From Dichotomocladium elegans (lineage: Eukaryota; Mucoromycota; Mucoromycetes; Mucorales; Lichtheimiaceae): a stretch of 64,000 nucleotides of DNA. Below, piece after piece: positions 25,073 to 36,300 of this stretch. Below the pieces are notes generated by a model that saw only the letters and a list, made by a program, of their open reading frames with translations, did not search any database and had not been told where the DNA came from. The translations under genes and the position numbers were made by a program. Each line of letters starts with the position of its first letter. The stretch's first letter is position 1. The stretch covers positions 992,001 to 1,056,000 of the forward strand of contig JAIXMN010000002.1 of NCBI GenBank assembly GCA_025716815.1. Reading direction: 5' to 3'.

Positions 25073-25877
25073 AATAAAATAAAGCACGCAATCTCTACAT
25101 GACGAGGAAGTAAATGCGCGTATCGAGGGGTTTCACACAATGATGAAGGTTTCTTCTGCCTGTAGGTACACTGGTTTTTACCTCAGCGTATGCCTGGTCG
25201 GCCCGTTCACAGAATAACACGAACTATTCGACCTCTCCGCCGCCATCTCAAACTGCTACTGACAAAGCGTGGCTCATTCATACCATAAAAACGGACAGTG
25301 GAGATGAAAGGGAAAAAAAACAGATCCCCATTCTTCTCAGCAAGCCAATCTTTGGCAGTAATGCAATGTGTCTGACCCGGAACGATCCATCTGCCCCACA
25401 CTTGATGCAGATGGTCTTTATGAGTCATTTTTATTCTTCGAGATTCAGCAAAGAAAAAGGCGGGGACACTAAAACAAGCGCTTGGCACCCGTATTCCATG
25501 CCTTTTGCAGTAAGGTTTTGCCGCAAAAATTTCTCGGTCTTGTAATAAAAGTAAAGCAAAACTCTCCCTAGGCCCTATTTACGTTACCTAGAAAAAAAAA
25601 TTCATCCCAACCCCCAACATCAGCGCCTTTCCCCCACCCCCCGATTCTGTGCAGTAATTTACAAATCGGTGTTGATGATCCACTTAACGCTATCCGTTCC
25701 CCACCCTCCCATTAAGCCCAGGTATCTGCTATGCCTGCTAGGGTAGTAGAGGATATCGGCGCGCGCGCTCAATCGATGACCCGTGCTCGCACGCAATCCC
25801 AAAAGCGAAGGCGGCCAAAAGTACGGAAAATGAACGTTTGTAAAAAAAAAAAAAAGAATCAGTCCACTTCTTAGCAT
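25073..25877. other. Intergenic; one unexplained minus-strand frame
   Basis: A minus-strand frame (25488-25207, 93 codons from a possible upstream start) includes a 73-codon ATG-started portion with VWGRWIVPGQTHCITAKDWL. Its composition looks protein-like, but I recognise no family and see no clear flanking exons. The rest is low-complexity sequence. Confidence 0.3.
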
Positions 25878-26091
25878 TTATGCCTCGTCATCGTCGTCCG
25901 GCGTTTCCATGACACTATCGTATTTCTTATTAACACGATCTATAATACTGAGCAGTTTTAGAAAGAACAAGAGCACGGCGTCTTAGGGAAGTGTGGGAGT
26001 TGCGCGGGCGAGGAGAGGGTTGTAAACTACTGTGCTGACTTGTCAACTTCACGACGCCGAAACAGGTGACAATGAGGAAGGAAATGGTCAT
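25878..26091 (-). CDS. Possible 51-residue membrane microprotein, two exons
   Basis: Two minus-strand exons, 26091-26040 and 25981-25878, join in phase across a 58-bp interval with GTCAGC donor and CTAAG acceptor. They encode 51 residues. The product starts MTISFLIVTCFGVV, has a second hydrophobic run AVLLFFLKLLSII, then basic DRVNKKYD and an acidic tail ending DDDDEA. One long hydrophobic region (about residues 3-33) suggests one kinked or two short membrane helices. The donor is weak and I recognise no family, so this could be chance. The gene would be divergent from the PP2A B gene with about 220 bp between starts. An upstream exon is possible because the frame is open upstream to an AG. 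Confidence 0.3.
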
Positions 26092-26190
26092 CCAATTGGA
26101 GAGAGTCTTTCTTAGCCCACGTCACCTCAAAGTTTGTGCGCCGTTAGTCGCGTGGACCGCTTGAATGGGGATTAGAGCGAGAGTGATAAA

Positions 26191-26226
26191 ACGAGAGAGA
26201 GAGAGAGAGAAAGAGAGAAAGAAAAG
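26191..26226. repeat. (GA)n microsatellite upstream of PP2A B gene
   Basis: A GA run with GAAA interruptions about 90-120 bp before the PP2A start codon, in the probable promoter or leader. Confidence 0.85.
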
Positions 26227-26309
26227 AAGAGAAGGCCTGGAATACTTTAACACGCCCGACAGCCCCTTTCTTTTCTCTTCTACCCATTTTTGTCTCAACT
26301 TGTTCAGCT

Positions 26310-28221
26310 ATGCAAGCAAAGCCCGATCACGATAGCAAATGGCAATTTGCACAGTGTTTTGGCGACAGGGGAGATTCCGAAGATGTTACAGAAGGTTAGA
26401 CATGACTTGCTCAATATGACCAACATTCATTTGAAAGATTAAAACTCATTTTGACAACAGCGGATGTCATTTCGGCTGTTGAGTTTGACCATACCGGCAA
26501 TTATCTTGCAGCGGGAGACAAGGGTGGACGAGTAGTCCTTTTCGAACGAAACGAAAGTGTGCGTGCTTGTGTGTGTGCGGGAAAAATAAAGTAAAATTCA
26601 CTCCAGCTGACGAGCTGTACTGATATGGCCCAGTCCACTTGTAGAAAAAGGGATGCCAGTACAGATTCTACACCGAATTTCAGTCCCATGAGCCCGAGTT
26701 TGACTATCTAAAAAGCCTGGAGATCGAAGAGAAGATCAACAAGATCAAGTGGTGTCGTAGGACCAATGCTGCCCACTTGTTACTGTCCACAAATGGTATG
26801 CGCTTGTTCCTTTCGTTATTTTTGCACTACCGAAGGCTCTAGACACTGTACTCACACACCTATGTAGACAAGACCATCAAACTCTGGAAGATCTTTGACA
26901 GAAATCTTAAGCTCGTCCATGAGAACAATCTTGGCGAAATTCAATCATCTCCACCGCAACTGCCGGCAAAGATCCCACTGAAACTGCCGACGCTCACAAT
27001 TCAGGACACAGTCAAAGCTGCCATCCCGAGAAGAATCTATGCGAATGGTACGCAACTTTCCAACGAAAAGGAGCGTATACCTAACCACTAGTTGTCTTTA
27101 TCCAGCTCATGCATATCACATCAACTCGCTTTCGATCAACTCAGACGGCGAAACATACATATCCGCAGATGATTTACGGATCAACCTCTGGAATCTCGAT
27201 ATTTCCGACCAGAGTTTTAGTAAGTAACTGAGATACGAAATACTAAAGTACCATGACGATGGCTTAATCTTTCTCCTTGACCCTTTCCATAGACATTGTG
27301 GATATCAAACCCGCTAATATGGAAGAACTCACTGAAGTCATTACTGCCGCGGAATTTCATCCCTTTCATTGCAATATCTTTGCGTACAGCAGCACCAAAG
27401 GAACTATCAAGCTGACAGACATGCGTGAATCGGCCTTGTGCGATCAGCGTGCTAAAGGTACTGCATTTATATTTTGTGCGTGTGTCATCTCTAAAAATTC
27501 CCTTCGTCTTCCTCACAAAGTATTCGAGCCACCTGAGGATCCCAACAGCCGCTCCTTCTTTTCCGAAATCATCTCATCGGTGACTGACGTCAAATTCAGC
27601 CACGACGGCCGCTATCTCCTGTCTCGCGACTATCTGACGCTCAAGCTGTGGGATATCAACATGGAAAACCGACCTATCGCAACAATCAACATCCACGATC
27701 ACTTGAGGAGCAAGCTCTGCGATCTTTACGAGAATGATTGTATTTTTGACAAGGCCGAGTGCGTCTTCAGTGGCGATGGAAGGTTAGGAATACCGTACAA
27801 CACCTGTTCTTTTGCTTCGCTTGCTGCTAATGCACAGACTGGCCCATATTTCAATCAAACAGATATATGATGACGGGGTCGTATAGCAACATTGTACATA
27901 TTTATGACAGAGAAACCCTTGCTGATGTGACGCTCCACGCCGATAAAAGCGCCTTCAAGTCAAAGCGTCTTGGATCGGCAATGAATAAGACGCCTTTCAA
28001 AGGCAACGGCAGGAATAACGGCATGGGAAAGGGCCTGACTGAGGATGCAGTAGAATATACCAAGAAGATCCTGCATGCGTCATGGCACCCGCACGAGAAC
28101 ACGATTGCTGTGGCGGGAACGAATAATCTTTTCATATACACCCAAGACAGTGCTGGGGAAAAGCAAGTATGTCATGAGGATGCATCTGTCGGCTATTGTT
28201 CTCACTTTTTCCCTGCAGTGA
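26310..28221 (+). CDS. CDC55: Protein phosphatase 2A regulatory subunit B (B55/Cdc55)
   Basis: WD40 B-type regulatory subunit that directs PP2A to substrates in mitosis, morphogenesis and stress signalling. Exons: 26310-26394, 26461-26558, 26645-26795, 26868-27047, 27106-27219, 27293-27457, 27521-27782, 27863-28166 and a final exon whose first codon (28219-28221) is the stop; 453 residues. B55 signatures are present: [11 protein letters not shown] at the N terminus, [64 protein letters not shown] and [11 protein letters not shown]. The end is ambiguous: the last intron (28167-28218) leaves only TGA in the final exon, whereas unspliced reading adds 29 codons to 28253. The spliced form agrees with the family's usual C-terminal end. 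Confidence 0.95.
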
Positions 28222-28253
28222 ATAGACTCTGTATCAAATGCACAGCCCTCTAG

Positions 28254-28555
28254 ACATGAGAACACATATGTACAAGCAAAGAACAATGCCTATACTTTAT
28301 TTTGCAAAATAAAAAGATTTCGCACACGAGATAAAAGCAACAGCGTATAAAATACGAAAAGAAAGAGGCATCACCAGGTAAAAAGATTTCGCATTCATGG
28401 GTTAAAGGATGATTTACTCCTGCAACACACCGTTCTTTCAACGGAAGAGGGCTTGCGCCCAAGGGCTGTGATTACTCTGAGTGTGTCAGCGATAACTGAC
28501 GAGGAAAATTATTGGTCGTGCTCATGGCCCGCTGCTCTGATTCAGGTGGGCGTGG
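28254..28555. other. Intergenic, PP2A 3' flank
   Basis: AT-rich 3' flank with AATAAA-like motifs (near 28307). No gene is recognised. Confidence 0.5.
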
Positions 28556-28880
28556 CCATCCATTAAGCTGCAGACACTTGTGCAGTACTTCCTCTCTGAT
28601 GATGCCATCTTCCCGAAGGCCAGTTTCCCATCACAAACACGCCTTACTTCCAAGCCTTGCGTTCGTAGAGTCGAGGAGTTTTTCATCAGCTTGCTGTTTC
28701 TTGTAGAATGCGGACAGGCGAAGTTTTCGAAAGAAATCCCTCGTAGTCGAGTACGGAAAGTGTACCACTTTGGAACAGAGATGGATGCTGTTCGGCCAAC
28801 CTCACATCAGGGCGCTCTACCTTGACTCGTTCTTTCAAGCATAGGTGATTGTTGAGAATAATGGAGTTATTATGATGCAA
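28556..28880 (-). pseudogene. Fanzor-like relic C (fragment)
   Basis: Minus strand from 28880 downward: RVKVERPDVRLAEQHP with SGTLSVLDYEGF, then in another frame KLRLSAFYKKQQADEKLLD and a hydrophobic VCDGKLAFG remnant where relic A has VFVMGN. The LAEQH and KLRLSAFYKKQQ blocks and their spacing match relic A, so the two are copies of one family. Only about 300 bp is left, ending before the zinc-ribbon part. It lies immediately downstream of IS630/Tc1 fragment C on the same strand. Confidence 0.5.
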
Positions 28881-28929
28881 TATCCCTGATGCATCTCCAC
28901 AGTCTTTTTTTTGCCGCTGGGTTCTTTAA

Positions 28930-29602
28930 TGAGGCTTTACAGACGTGAGGGCGGTCTGAAATCAACAATGAGATCCAACAAAGTAATTCCAAGAGACCAT
29001 CTCAAGAATAATCCGATATCTATCCGGTACTTGTGTAGTATAGGAAGATTGTACTTCTTTTCGTACTCTGATGCCCATCCCTGAGCTGAACGAACATGGA
29101 TTCCTAGCTGTTTTGCTGCAGCTGATGCACTCAATACCTCCTCAAACACCAGTTTGAAAATCTGACTTTGTCTTGGTCAGTGTACGCTGTGTACTGCGCT
29201 TGATCCCCGCTTCTTTCATCCGAATCTCTGGATCCTTTTGCTTGGGAATGTTCGTGGCAGTAAGCTCAGGGTTATCTTTGCACGATATGCTACGCAGATA
29301 TTCAGTGTAAGGTCGAACGGATTGAAGCGAGTACATTTCCTTATCAATGACATAGTCCATAGATTCAGGTCAGCCAACGCTCATCAACGACATGACCTTG
29401 GCCATCGTCGTAAAAAAATAGATATCTCAGTTCAGAATGTAAAAGTTTATAAAGAGAAAGAGTCATAAGGATGGGATGGATTTGCGACATCTTGCCGTGT
29501 ATGAATGTAAAGATTTCTGGGCAAAATGCGAATTGTATTTTTGCGATCCTGCGATTTCAGAACTGGCAGAGTGCGACTTTTTGATTTTGTATACTAAATC
29601 TG
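28930..29602 (-). mobile_element. 5' end of an IS630/Tc1-type element (copy C), N-terminal transposase fragment
   Basis: Minus strand. A coding remnant starts at the ATG at 29360 (MDYVI, MYSLQS) and continues, after a frameshift near 29150, into VFEEVLSASAAAKQLGIHVRSAQGW, a helix-turn-helix typical of the DNA-binding N terminus of IS630/Tc1-type transposases. It is lost after about 29030. The 240 bp upstream of the ATG (29361-29602) are closely matched by 63713-63956 in the opposite orientation, so this is the element's 5' non-coding end. The catalytic domain is absent. Confidence 0.65.
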
Positions 29603-29767
29603 ACGGTAAAGGAGCCATTGGCCGCCTCCCTCATTCTGGCTGGCTGTCAAAAAAAATGTTGTCATGCTCACTGAGTTCGCAATTGTGACGGCTTTCAAAA
29701 TTCCTAAGCTATCCAAAGAAGCACAGCACACGAGAAAAAAAAAAAGTTGCATCTCGAACCTAACATC

Positions 29768-30471
29768 ATGTCAGACTACGAAGATAACGACTTTGACTAT
29801 AGGTATGTTTTTTAAGGGCAGTTGTAAATTAAAAAGTGAGTCTAAAAGCTATTTTTTTTTAAAGCAATGGAGACTATGAGGTACATGCCAAGTTCATCTT
29901 TTTGTTCAAAGACACAGCTGGCGCCCTTAAGAACACGCGAACGGATTCTGATCAACAATAATAATTTTAGGTTACATACGACCAATTGGAGGAAGCTGTT
30001 GACGAGGACATGACTCAAGAGCAGGAGCAGCAGGAATCCATTGCCATTTTAGAGGATGCCATCCAGCAGAGCGGCAACACCATTCCTGCCACTATGGATT
30101 CGACTGAGAGCAGAGAAAAGACGACCACACCTTATATGACGAAATATGAAAGAGCGCGTGTACTCGGGACCCGTGCTCTGCAAATCAGGTGAGGAATAGA
30201 ATCAGGCTTTAGGGAAAAGGGTGCGTCGCTGGCATCTGTGTGTGTATGGGGATGTTTTTATTTTCTCGCTCCATTGGATAACCAATGCTACGTTGTAATT
30301 CATGATATCAGCTTGAACGCACCTGTCATGGTTGAGCTTGACGGTGAATCGGATCCGCTTGTGATTGCCATGAAAGAGCTCAAGGAGAAGAAGATTCCTT
30401 TGATTGTACGGCGGTTTTTGCCTGATGGCACCTACGAAGACTGGCACGTCAACGAGTTGATTGTCGAGTAG
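29768..30471 (+). CDS. RPB6: DNA-directed RNA polymerases I, II and III subunit RPABC2 (Rpb6)
   Basis: Shared small subunit of all three nuclear RNA polymerases, near the clamp base. Exons 29768-29802, 29865-29880, 29971-30188 and 30312-30471 give 142 residues, the family's usual size. An acidic N terminus ([11 protein letters not shown]) precedes the Rpb6/omega fold: [54 protein letters not shown] and a terminal [10 protein letters not shown]. These motifs are diagnostic. Exon 2 is only 16 bases, and all splice phases close. The start is the ATG at 29768, which begins the conserved acidic stretch. Confidence 0.97.
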
Positions 30472-31083
30472 TTTCTTACGTAACGCTCACACATTTACAC
30501 ATATACTCTCACGTCTGGACGCACATACAGGCACTCTGGAACATACACACCTACCCACCCACTCACACTTTATGTCCATATAAAAATTTACGCATATATA
30601 CATATAAGCATTTTTATCATCAAAAATCGTGCGCTGCCTATTCGGAAGTAGCAGGATCAGAAGACAGTAATCTTTGCGCGCAATGACCGGACATGTTGCA
30701 CCGGTCTCCTTGCTTCTTGTTGGCTTGGTCCCTTTTGAGATCCTTCGATGCCACAAGTCCATACCTTTATATCTCCCAGGTGAATAAGAGAGACCGACCT
30801 GCGCGTTCTTTATTCTGTACTTTTTCTGCGTACATACTCTTATATCTCAACTGCGAGGTATTCAATATCGAGATATATAAGTATTTACAAAGCATACACC
30901 ATTTTTCTCTTTCCTATATCCTTCGTATCTTTAACATGAGCTTCATTCAATTGTTCGAGTCACAATGGGATTTTCTGATTCAACTTGACACACACTCTCT
31001 CTCAAAGAGAAGAGGACGATTTTTACATTTGAAGCAAAGGATATACGAAGAGCAGCAATCATTCAGTAACATTGTCTTTAAGA
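30472..31083. other. RPB6 3' flank and an unassigned short frame
   Basis: Short ACAC-type repeats follow RPB6. An ATG at 30936 opens a 62-codon frame (MSFIQLFESQWDF, ending at 31124) with a plausible charged helical composition. I recognise no family and it overlaps the fragment on the other strand. It is recorded as possible only. Confidence 0.25.
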
Positions 31084-31700
31084 TCATAGAGCTGGTATTG
31101 GATGATAATTCAGAGCATCAGTAAGACTGTTGTAGTACACCATTGCGGAGGCAAAGAGAATATTATTCAATGCAGGCGCAGTTGGATCAAAAAGATACGT
31201 CGCACCTAAAATCATCCCTATTAGATCCTGAAAAGGGCAGTTTCTTATGAGAAAAGAATAAGTGATGTTCAAAGGTCTACGTATTTCCCAGGGTCTATTG
31301 GAGCCAATGTCTTTAAGGCCTGGTCTGTTCCCAGGTGCATTGGGATGCTTTACGTAATAGAAAAGGCGTCTTGGTCCTACCATCGATGGATTTATTACAT
31401 CGTACATACTCCTTTTAACAAATCCATCATGAGTCTCCCTTCCATGGCCTTGCAATACCCGGCATGATTTGACTCCCATGCTGTTGAGCGCAAAGCCCCA
31501 CGATCGGTTTCTGCCACCCCTTGCTCTGCAGCCCCCCCCAACTAACCAATGAAGTTGTATGTACTGTGCGCATCGTAAACACACTATGTATCATTAATGC
31601 AAATGCATCTGCGAGTTTGTATGAAGACTTGTACTGTCGAGTGCCGTGATACTGTACCTGGATCTGTACCCATCTTCCAATGGACATACTCATCTCATCG
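31084..31700 (-). other. Unidentified decayed coding fragment
   Basis: Two overlapping minus-strand frames look like one protein broken by a frameshift near 31440. The upstream frame contains RWVQIQVQYHGTRQYKSSYKLADAF. The downstream frame contains RRLFYYVKHPNAPGNRPG, ITYSFLIRNCPFQDLIGM and ATYLFDPTAPALNN. The composition is protein-like and continuous across the junction. I do not recognise the family; a repeat-encoded protein is a reasonable guess given the other relics. Confidence 0.35.
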
Positions 31701-31837
31701 CGTGCCTGTTCGTGTAACCACGCACATTAAGAACACCTTGTTCACATGCAGGTAGAACTGCGATCGGTAGGGGAACATATGACGATCGTGTTCGGATTGA
31801 CTGTATCCTAAAGTGCCGACGATGAGTAGTTCTATGC

Positions 31838-31854
31838 GAGAGAGAGAGAGAGAG
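31838..31854. repeat. (GA)n microsatellite
   Basis: Short GA run in the interval between the decayed fragment and the NTF2-like gene. Confidence 0.8.
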
Positions 31855-32064
31855 CCAAGACTTATGTACGTCATGTTGATTCTTGTATATGGGCAAAAGC
31901 ATTGTGCATAAATAAAATGCGCTCCAGGAACAATAAACCGCTTCGGGGTTTTTTATGCCACACAGATGAGGCTGCAACATTCTTGGCAACCCACCGCCCT
32001 TTTTTGCTTCCCTTCCCCACCAATATTGTGCATATACACTTCCTTTCTTTTTCTCTTTCTCGCA

Positions 32065-32076
32065 GCCCTATATAGA
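32065..32076 (+). promoter_or_regulatory. TATA-like box of the NTF2-like gene
   Basis: CCTATATAGAAC lies about 20-25 bp before the start codon at 32091. It matches TATAWA consensus but sits unusually close to the ATG, so it may instead be leader sequence. Confidence 0.3.
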
Positions 32077-32090
32077 ACACACTCCTTGTC

Positions 32091-33131
32091 ATGGATTTAG
32101 AGCGTGAAACAAAGTACAACAACACCTACCACGAACTCATCAATCGTAAATCATCATCATTTCTAAAAGGCCATCCTAAAGAGAATGCGCAAAACATCAT
32201 GCAGCTCACGTTTTCCTCTCCCTTTCTATGTGTCTTTTGATGACTCTGAATTCGAAAACAGGCGTCGTGGCCGACCTCTTTTCATTTGATGATATCCCGC
32301 AGAAGCGCATTCTTGACCACTATTACTTTCATGACGCTGTCTTCGACTCGCCACTGCTCGTGACCTCGGGCGTCTATAATATCCGACAGTAAGCATAAAA
32401 CAAGGCCTTTCCCTCTTCTTCCCAACATACCCGCCATCTGCTCTTTTTGCTCAAATACATCACGGGTTAACTGTTTGTTATACACCCCCCCCTCCTCCTC
32501 TCTCTCTCTCTCTCTTTCTCTCTTTCGCTGTCTGTGTGTGTGTGTGTGTGTGTTTTGGTTGATTGGTCGGTTGGGTGAGTGCAGTATTTTCTTACTTTGG
32601 AAAGCGCTTAACAAGACGCCTCCCACGGTTGACAACGTGTGCTTCAACGGACAAACATGTGTGACCTATCTGACTCAACATGTGTGCCCTCGCGCATTTC
32701 CCTTTGTGAAACTCGACGTTCCTGTCATCGTCACACTGCATTTTCAAGAGACCGATGTCGACAGCGGTCTACTCAAGATTAGCAGCCATAAGGAGAGCTG
32801 GACTTTGGAAGGTGACACTCCCTACCCTGATCCTTTCTTTATCGTATTCCTCCTCATCGCACGCCGCTTCTTCGTTATAGGCATTCTTCAAGCTGTCCCC
32901 CTGATATCACTATGGTACGAGCATGTGGTCCGCGTGATGATGGGCAGATTGCTCACATCCACAGGCGAGGTGATCCACTCTGCAGCCGAGACAGCTCATC
33001 ATCTGCTGTCATGCCAGAACAGCCCTCTCGTACATCAAACCTCTCTGGCTCCATGTCATGGCCTCGTCATACAACATCAGCATGCTAAGCACCCCAATAA
33101 GATGGACAATCCCCATGATCACCACGATTAA
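32091..33131 (+). CDS. NTF2-like (SigF/SnoaL-type fold) protein of unknown function
   Basis: Exons 32091-32145, 32262-32388, 32585-32811 and 32881-33131 give 219 residues. The order is a helical start (MDLERETKYNNTYHELINRVVADLF), then HYYFHDAVFDSPLLVTSGVYNIRQ (the pattern of an NTF2-like domain: short helix, strand, 'Y..ni'), a beta-rich middle (VPVIVTLHFQETD, LLKISSHKESWTL) and a hydrophobic LQAVPLISLWYEHVVRVMMG helix. The tail is rich in His and Asp. Fungal proteins with a SigF-like NTF2 domain have this plan; catalytic or ligand function is unknown. Intron 2 contains adjacent CT and TG microsatellites. It converges with SIN3, 219 bp away. Confidence 0.65.
32495..32553. repeat. Adjacent (CT)n and (TG)n microsatellites in an intron
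   Basis: A polypyrimidine CT repeat followed by a TG repeat lies in the second intron of the NTF2-like gene, upstream of the acceptor at 32584. Confidence 0.9.
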
Positions 33132-33350
33132 ATACTTGTATCTGCGGATACCGCAACATTCAAATGAACTCGGTTTGAAGAAAGAAAGAAAAAGCGTTGT
33201 ATGATTTGTAAAATGCGTGTTATGTGTGCACAATGCGTATGAAAAGGGGAGGGGAAAACAAAAGGGAACAATTGCTGTTTGGAGGTGGAGAAGATATCAA
33301 GTCGCATACGAAATCACACTCTGTATGTCAATAAAACAAGCGTAACTTGC

Positions 33351-36300
33351 TTACTCTGTTAAACACTTCAACGCTTCGGCCTCCATTGCCTTGCACGTCT
33401 CCTCTGATTCGATATCTTTTGACCATCCTGTCGTTCGCGACTCGAGCCATTTGCGCCACCGCGAAGTACTCTCGCCGTCATTTGTCGCCGTTGCCTTAAT
33501 CGGTGGACGGACAAATGCGTCCTCGGATCCAATAATATAATACATGTGGTAGTTCTCTTGGGATATCTTGTATTGCAACCTTGATCGCACGAATATTTTG
33601 CTTAGATGTCTGTCATGCGGTTTCCAATTTCTTTTCCAGAAAAGAAATATTAGTCCGGCAATTTTCTACTTTTTTTTTCGGCATCCACTAACCGCCGCAA
33701 GAAGGTAGGCTGCATCTTTGTTGTATCGATACCATCCGTCGAATTTGCCCAGTCCATATAGCTCGCGACATAATTCTCGTAACTATCCTGGGGATTAAGC
33801 TCTAGCATATCATCATCCTTGTCCAACAACTGTATCGTCATGCGATGCGTGTCCGTATTCTACATCGGAGAACGTTAAGATAAGCGTCTTACAAATAAAG
33901 GTCTCCAATTTGCTTACAAAGTTGGCCTTATAAAGGTTTTCTTCTGAACCAACAATCTCCTCTGCTCGTAATCGATAAACAGATGTGATACGTGGGCAAG
34001 TGGAATCGAGCATCTGGTCACTCCGGAATAGCTCCACGAGCTCCACACTCTTACTGTCCATAGTAACGTGCTGAATCTATCCGTACAGTCGATAGCGAAT
34101 TACTAAAAGCGCTACTCAATATAGATATCCTCGGGCATCCATACCTGCTTAATTATGGAATGCACCAGTTTATCAACTGTGAAGAGCACATGTGCATCCG
34201 TAACAAAAAGATAACGTGCTTTTTCTTCATACATTGCTTGGTCCAAGTCACCCTCAAAGAACCGATCGATGAGGTCCAAGAGCGCGTTATAGAAGCCATT
34301 TGATATGTCTATGTCTATTTTTTACATCAATAATCGCATCCGCATGCCTTTAATAAGCTATCACTTACCGTCGAAACGATTGGTATACAAGCCAAGATCG
34401 TTGGCTACCTTGTTGACTCTCTTCCCTTTCTCTCGATTCCCTTGAGCTTGAGCATTCAATTGCTTCATCTTGAGCAGTCGCTCGTACATGAGCTATAATT
34501 TACACTTCCTGTTTTAGTACAGCATTTCTTGTCTCTTTTCATTCAGGTACCTGATAAAGCCTAAAGAAACAATAGAATGGAGTATTGCAGAAGAAGCTAT
34601 ATGCAGTTCGCTTGTGCACATTTGGTGCGGTCGCTGCTGCTGCTGCTGCGAATAATCGATTGCCTTCCTGCTTCTCTGTAATATGCGTTTCCTTTCCTAA
34701 TTTCTTATCCTCTTGTGGTGACTTCGATTGTTCAGAATTTTCATGTGAATCGGCATTACTGGCTTCGTCGACGCTCATCTCGGGGAAGGACCGTTCATCA
34801 CCCGAATTTACTTCAGTCTTGATCGGCTTCTCCTCCGCATTGCTTAGGTTTTCCTCCTCGTCATCATCCTCAGGTGCTGGTGTAACTGACAAGTCCCGGG
34901 ACGCTGATGGAGTATCATCACTGTTCACAGTATCATTATCGTCCGTATGTGTGCTCTTGTTTTTTGTCAGAACATCACGTAACAAGTCAACGGATGTGTC
35001 AGCCTCTTCTGTACGCGAGCGACCACTCCTCCTTCGGACTCCTGCGGATGGGGACCGGCTTCGTTCCCGCGGTGATCGTGACATATCCGCATCGGATTCC
35101 TCCGTCATGACCGAATGGTTCTCGTCTTCTTCTTCTGATGTTTGATCTTCGCCATCGTCGGATTCGATATTCATGCCTTCAGGAACAACATCGTCGACGT
35201 GGAAAAATAGAGCGATAAATATCCGTACGAAGGTCCGGATTTTGCTCCTGTCGTTGCTACTGAAACCATTCTGCTTCTCAATATAGGAGAAGATCAGTCG
35301 GGTAATATCTTTGAACACCTCTGGATCTTCAAATGTGAACAAGAGCGGGTATGCAGGTTTCTTCGGATTCTTCTGGCCTGTCTTCGCTTCTTCATGCAGC
35401 GATTCAATTTCTGATACAAGTGACTTAACAGCCATGGCTTTGCGGTCATTGCTTTTGAAAGTAAGACCCTGATAATCAAGTGATCGGTAGAAGTTCTTCG
35501 CGTCCATTTCGCGCCATGTCTTGTTCCACTCGTGCTAACGGAGGTCATGATTAAACCACCACTCTATATCAGGCACATCAATGACAAATATTGTCATTAC
35601 CTGTGCTTTTCGCCATTCTTCATCCTTTTGTTTTAAGCGCTTCAGTAGAATGGGTACGACACGAGCAGGATTGTTGTACAACATTTCAACAATCTCACGA
35701 CCTCGTTCTGGTTCATAGATTTTCTTGATAATCCTCTCATAAATCGTAACAGATTGGCCACCAAGGCCCGGGGGTAGTCGGAAGTTATTCTTCTCCTCTG
35801 CGCTCATCGTCTCCAGTTTTTTAGAAATAGGCTCAAGCAAAGCAATCGTATTAAGGTTTGCGTCAATGTTCAAGTCATAGTCGTATCTTCAATAAACTAT
35901 GAGTGACTTTGTGCTCTAATCGAAAAATATCGCATCGGAGCATTACCTTTCCTCTTCACAGCGGTGCATTGCTTCTTCATACTGGTTCTTTTTGGACGCG
36001 ACGAATCCATCGTCTTCGCTTGCCCAAATAGGATGCGAGACGTACTCATCGTTCAGCACTTCCCAGCAAAGTTGATCTCTACCAGAACAAGGCTGATTCT
36101 GCCACTACAGATCAAGAACGTATACGTGAGTCACCATTGATAAATTCGTCTCGGTAGCACTGGACAGTATGTAATACTAACGTCCTTAGAAACAAGTCGA
36201 TAACTTGGACTGCTATCCACCGTTTCGCAATGGATCAAATCCGGTTTAGGAATGGGCTTCGCCGGCCGTTCGATAGTATGATCCTTGAGGTCAACAGCCA

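Noticed and set aside
34585..35145. 186-codon plus-strand frame with Ala and Ser runs
   Set aside because: Antisense shadow of the acidic/serine-rich exon 9 of SIN3, whose minus-strand reading is continuous and conserved.
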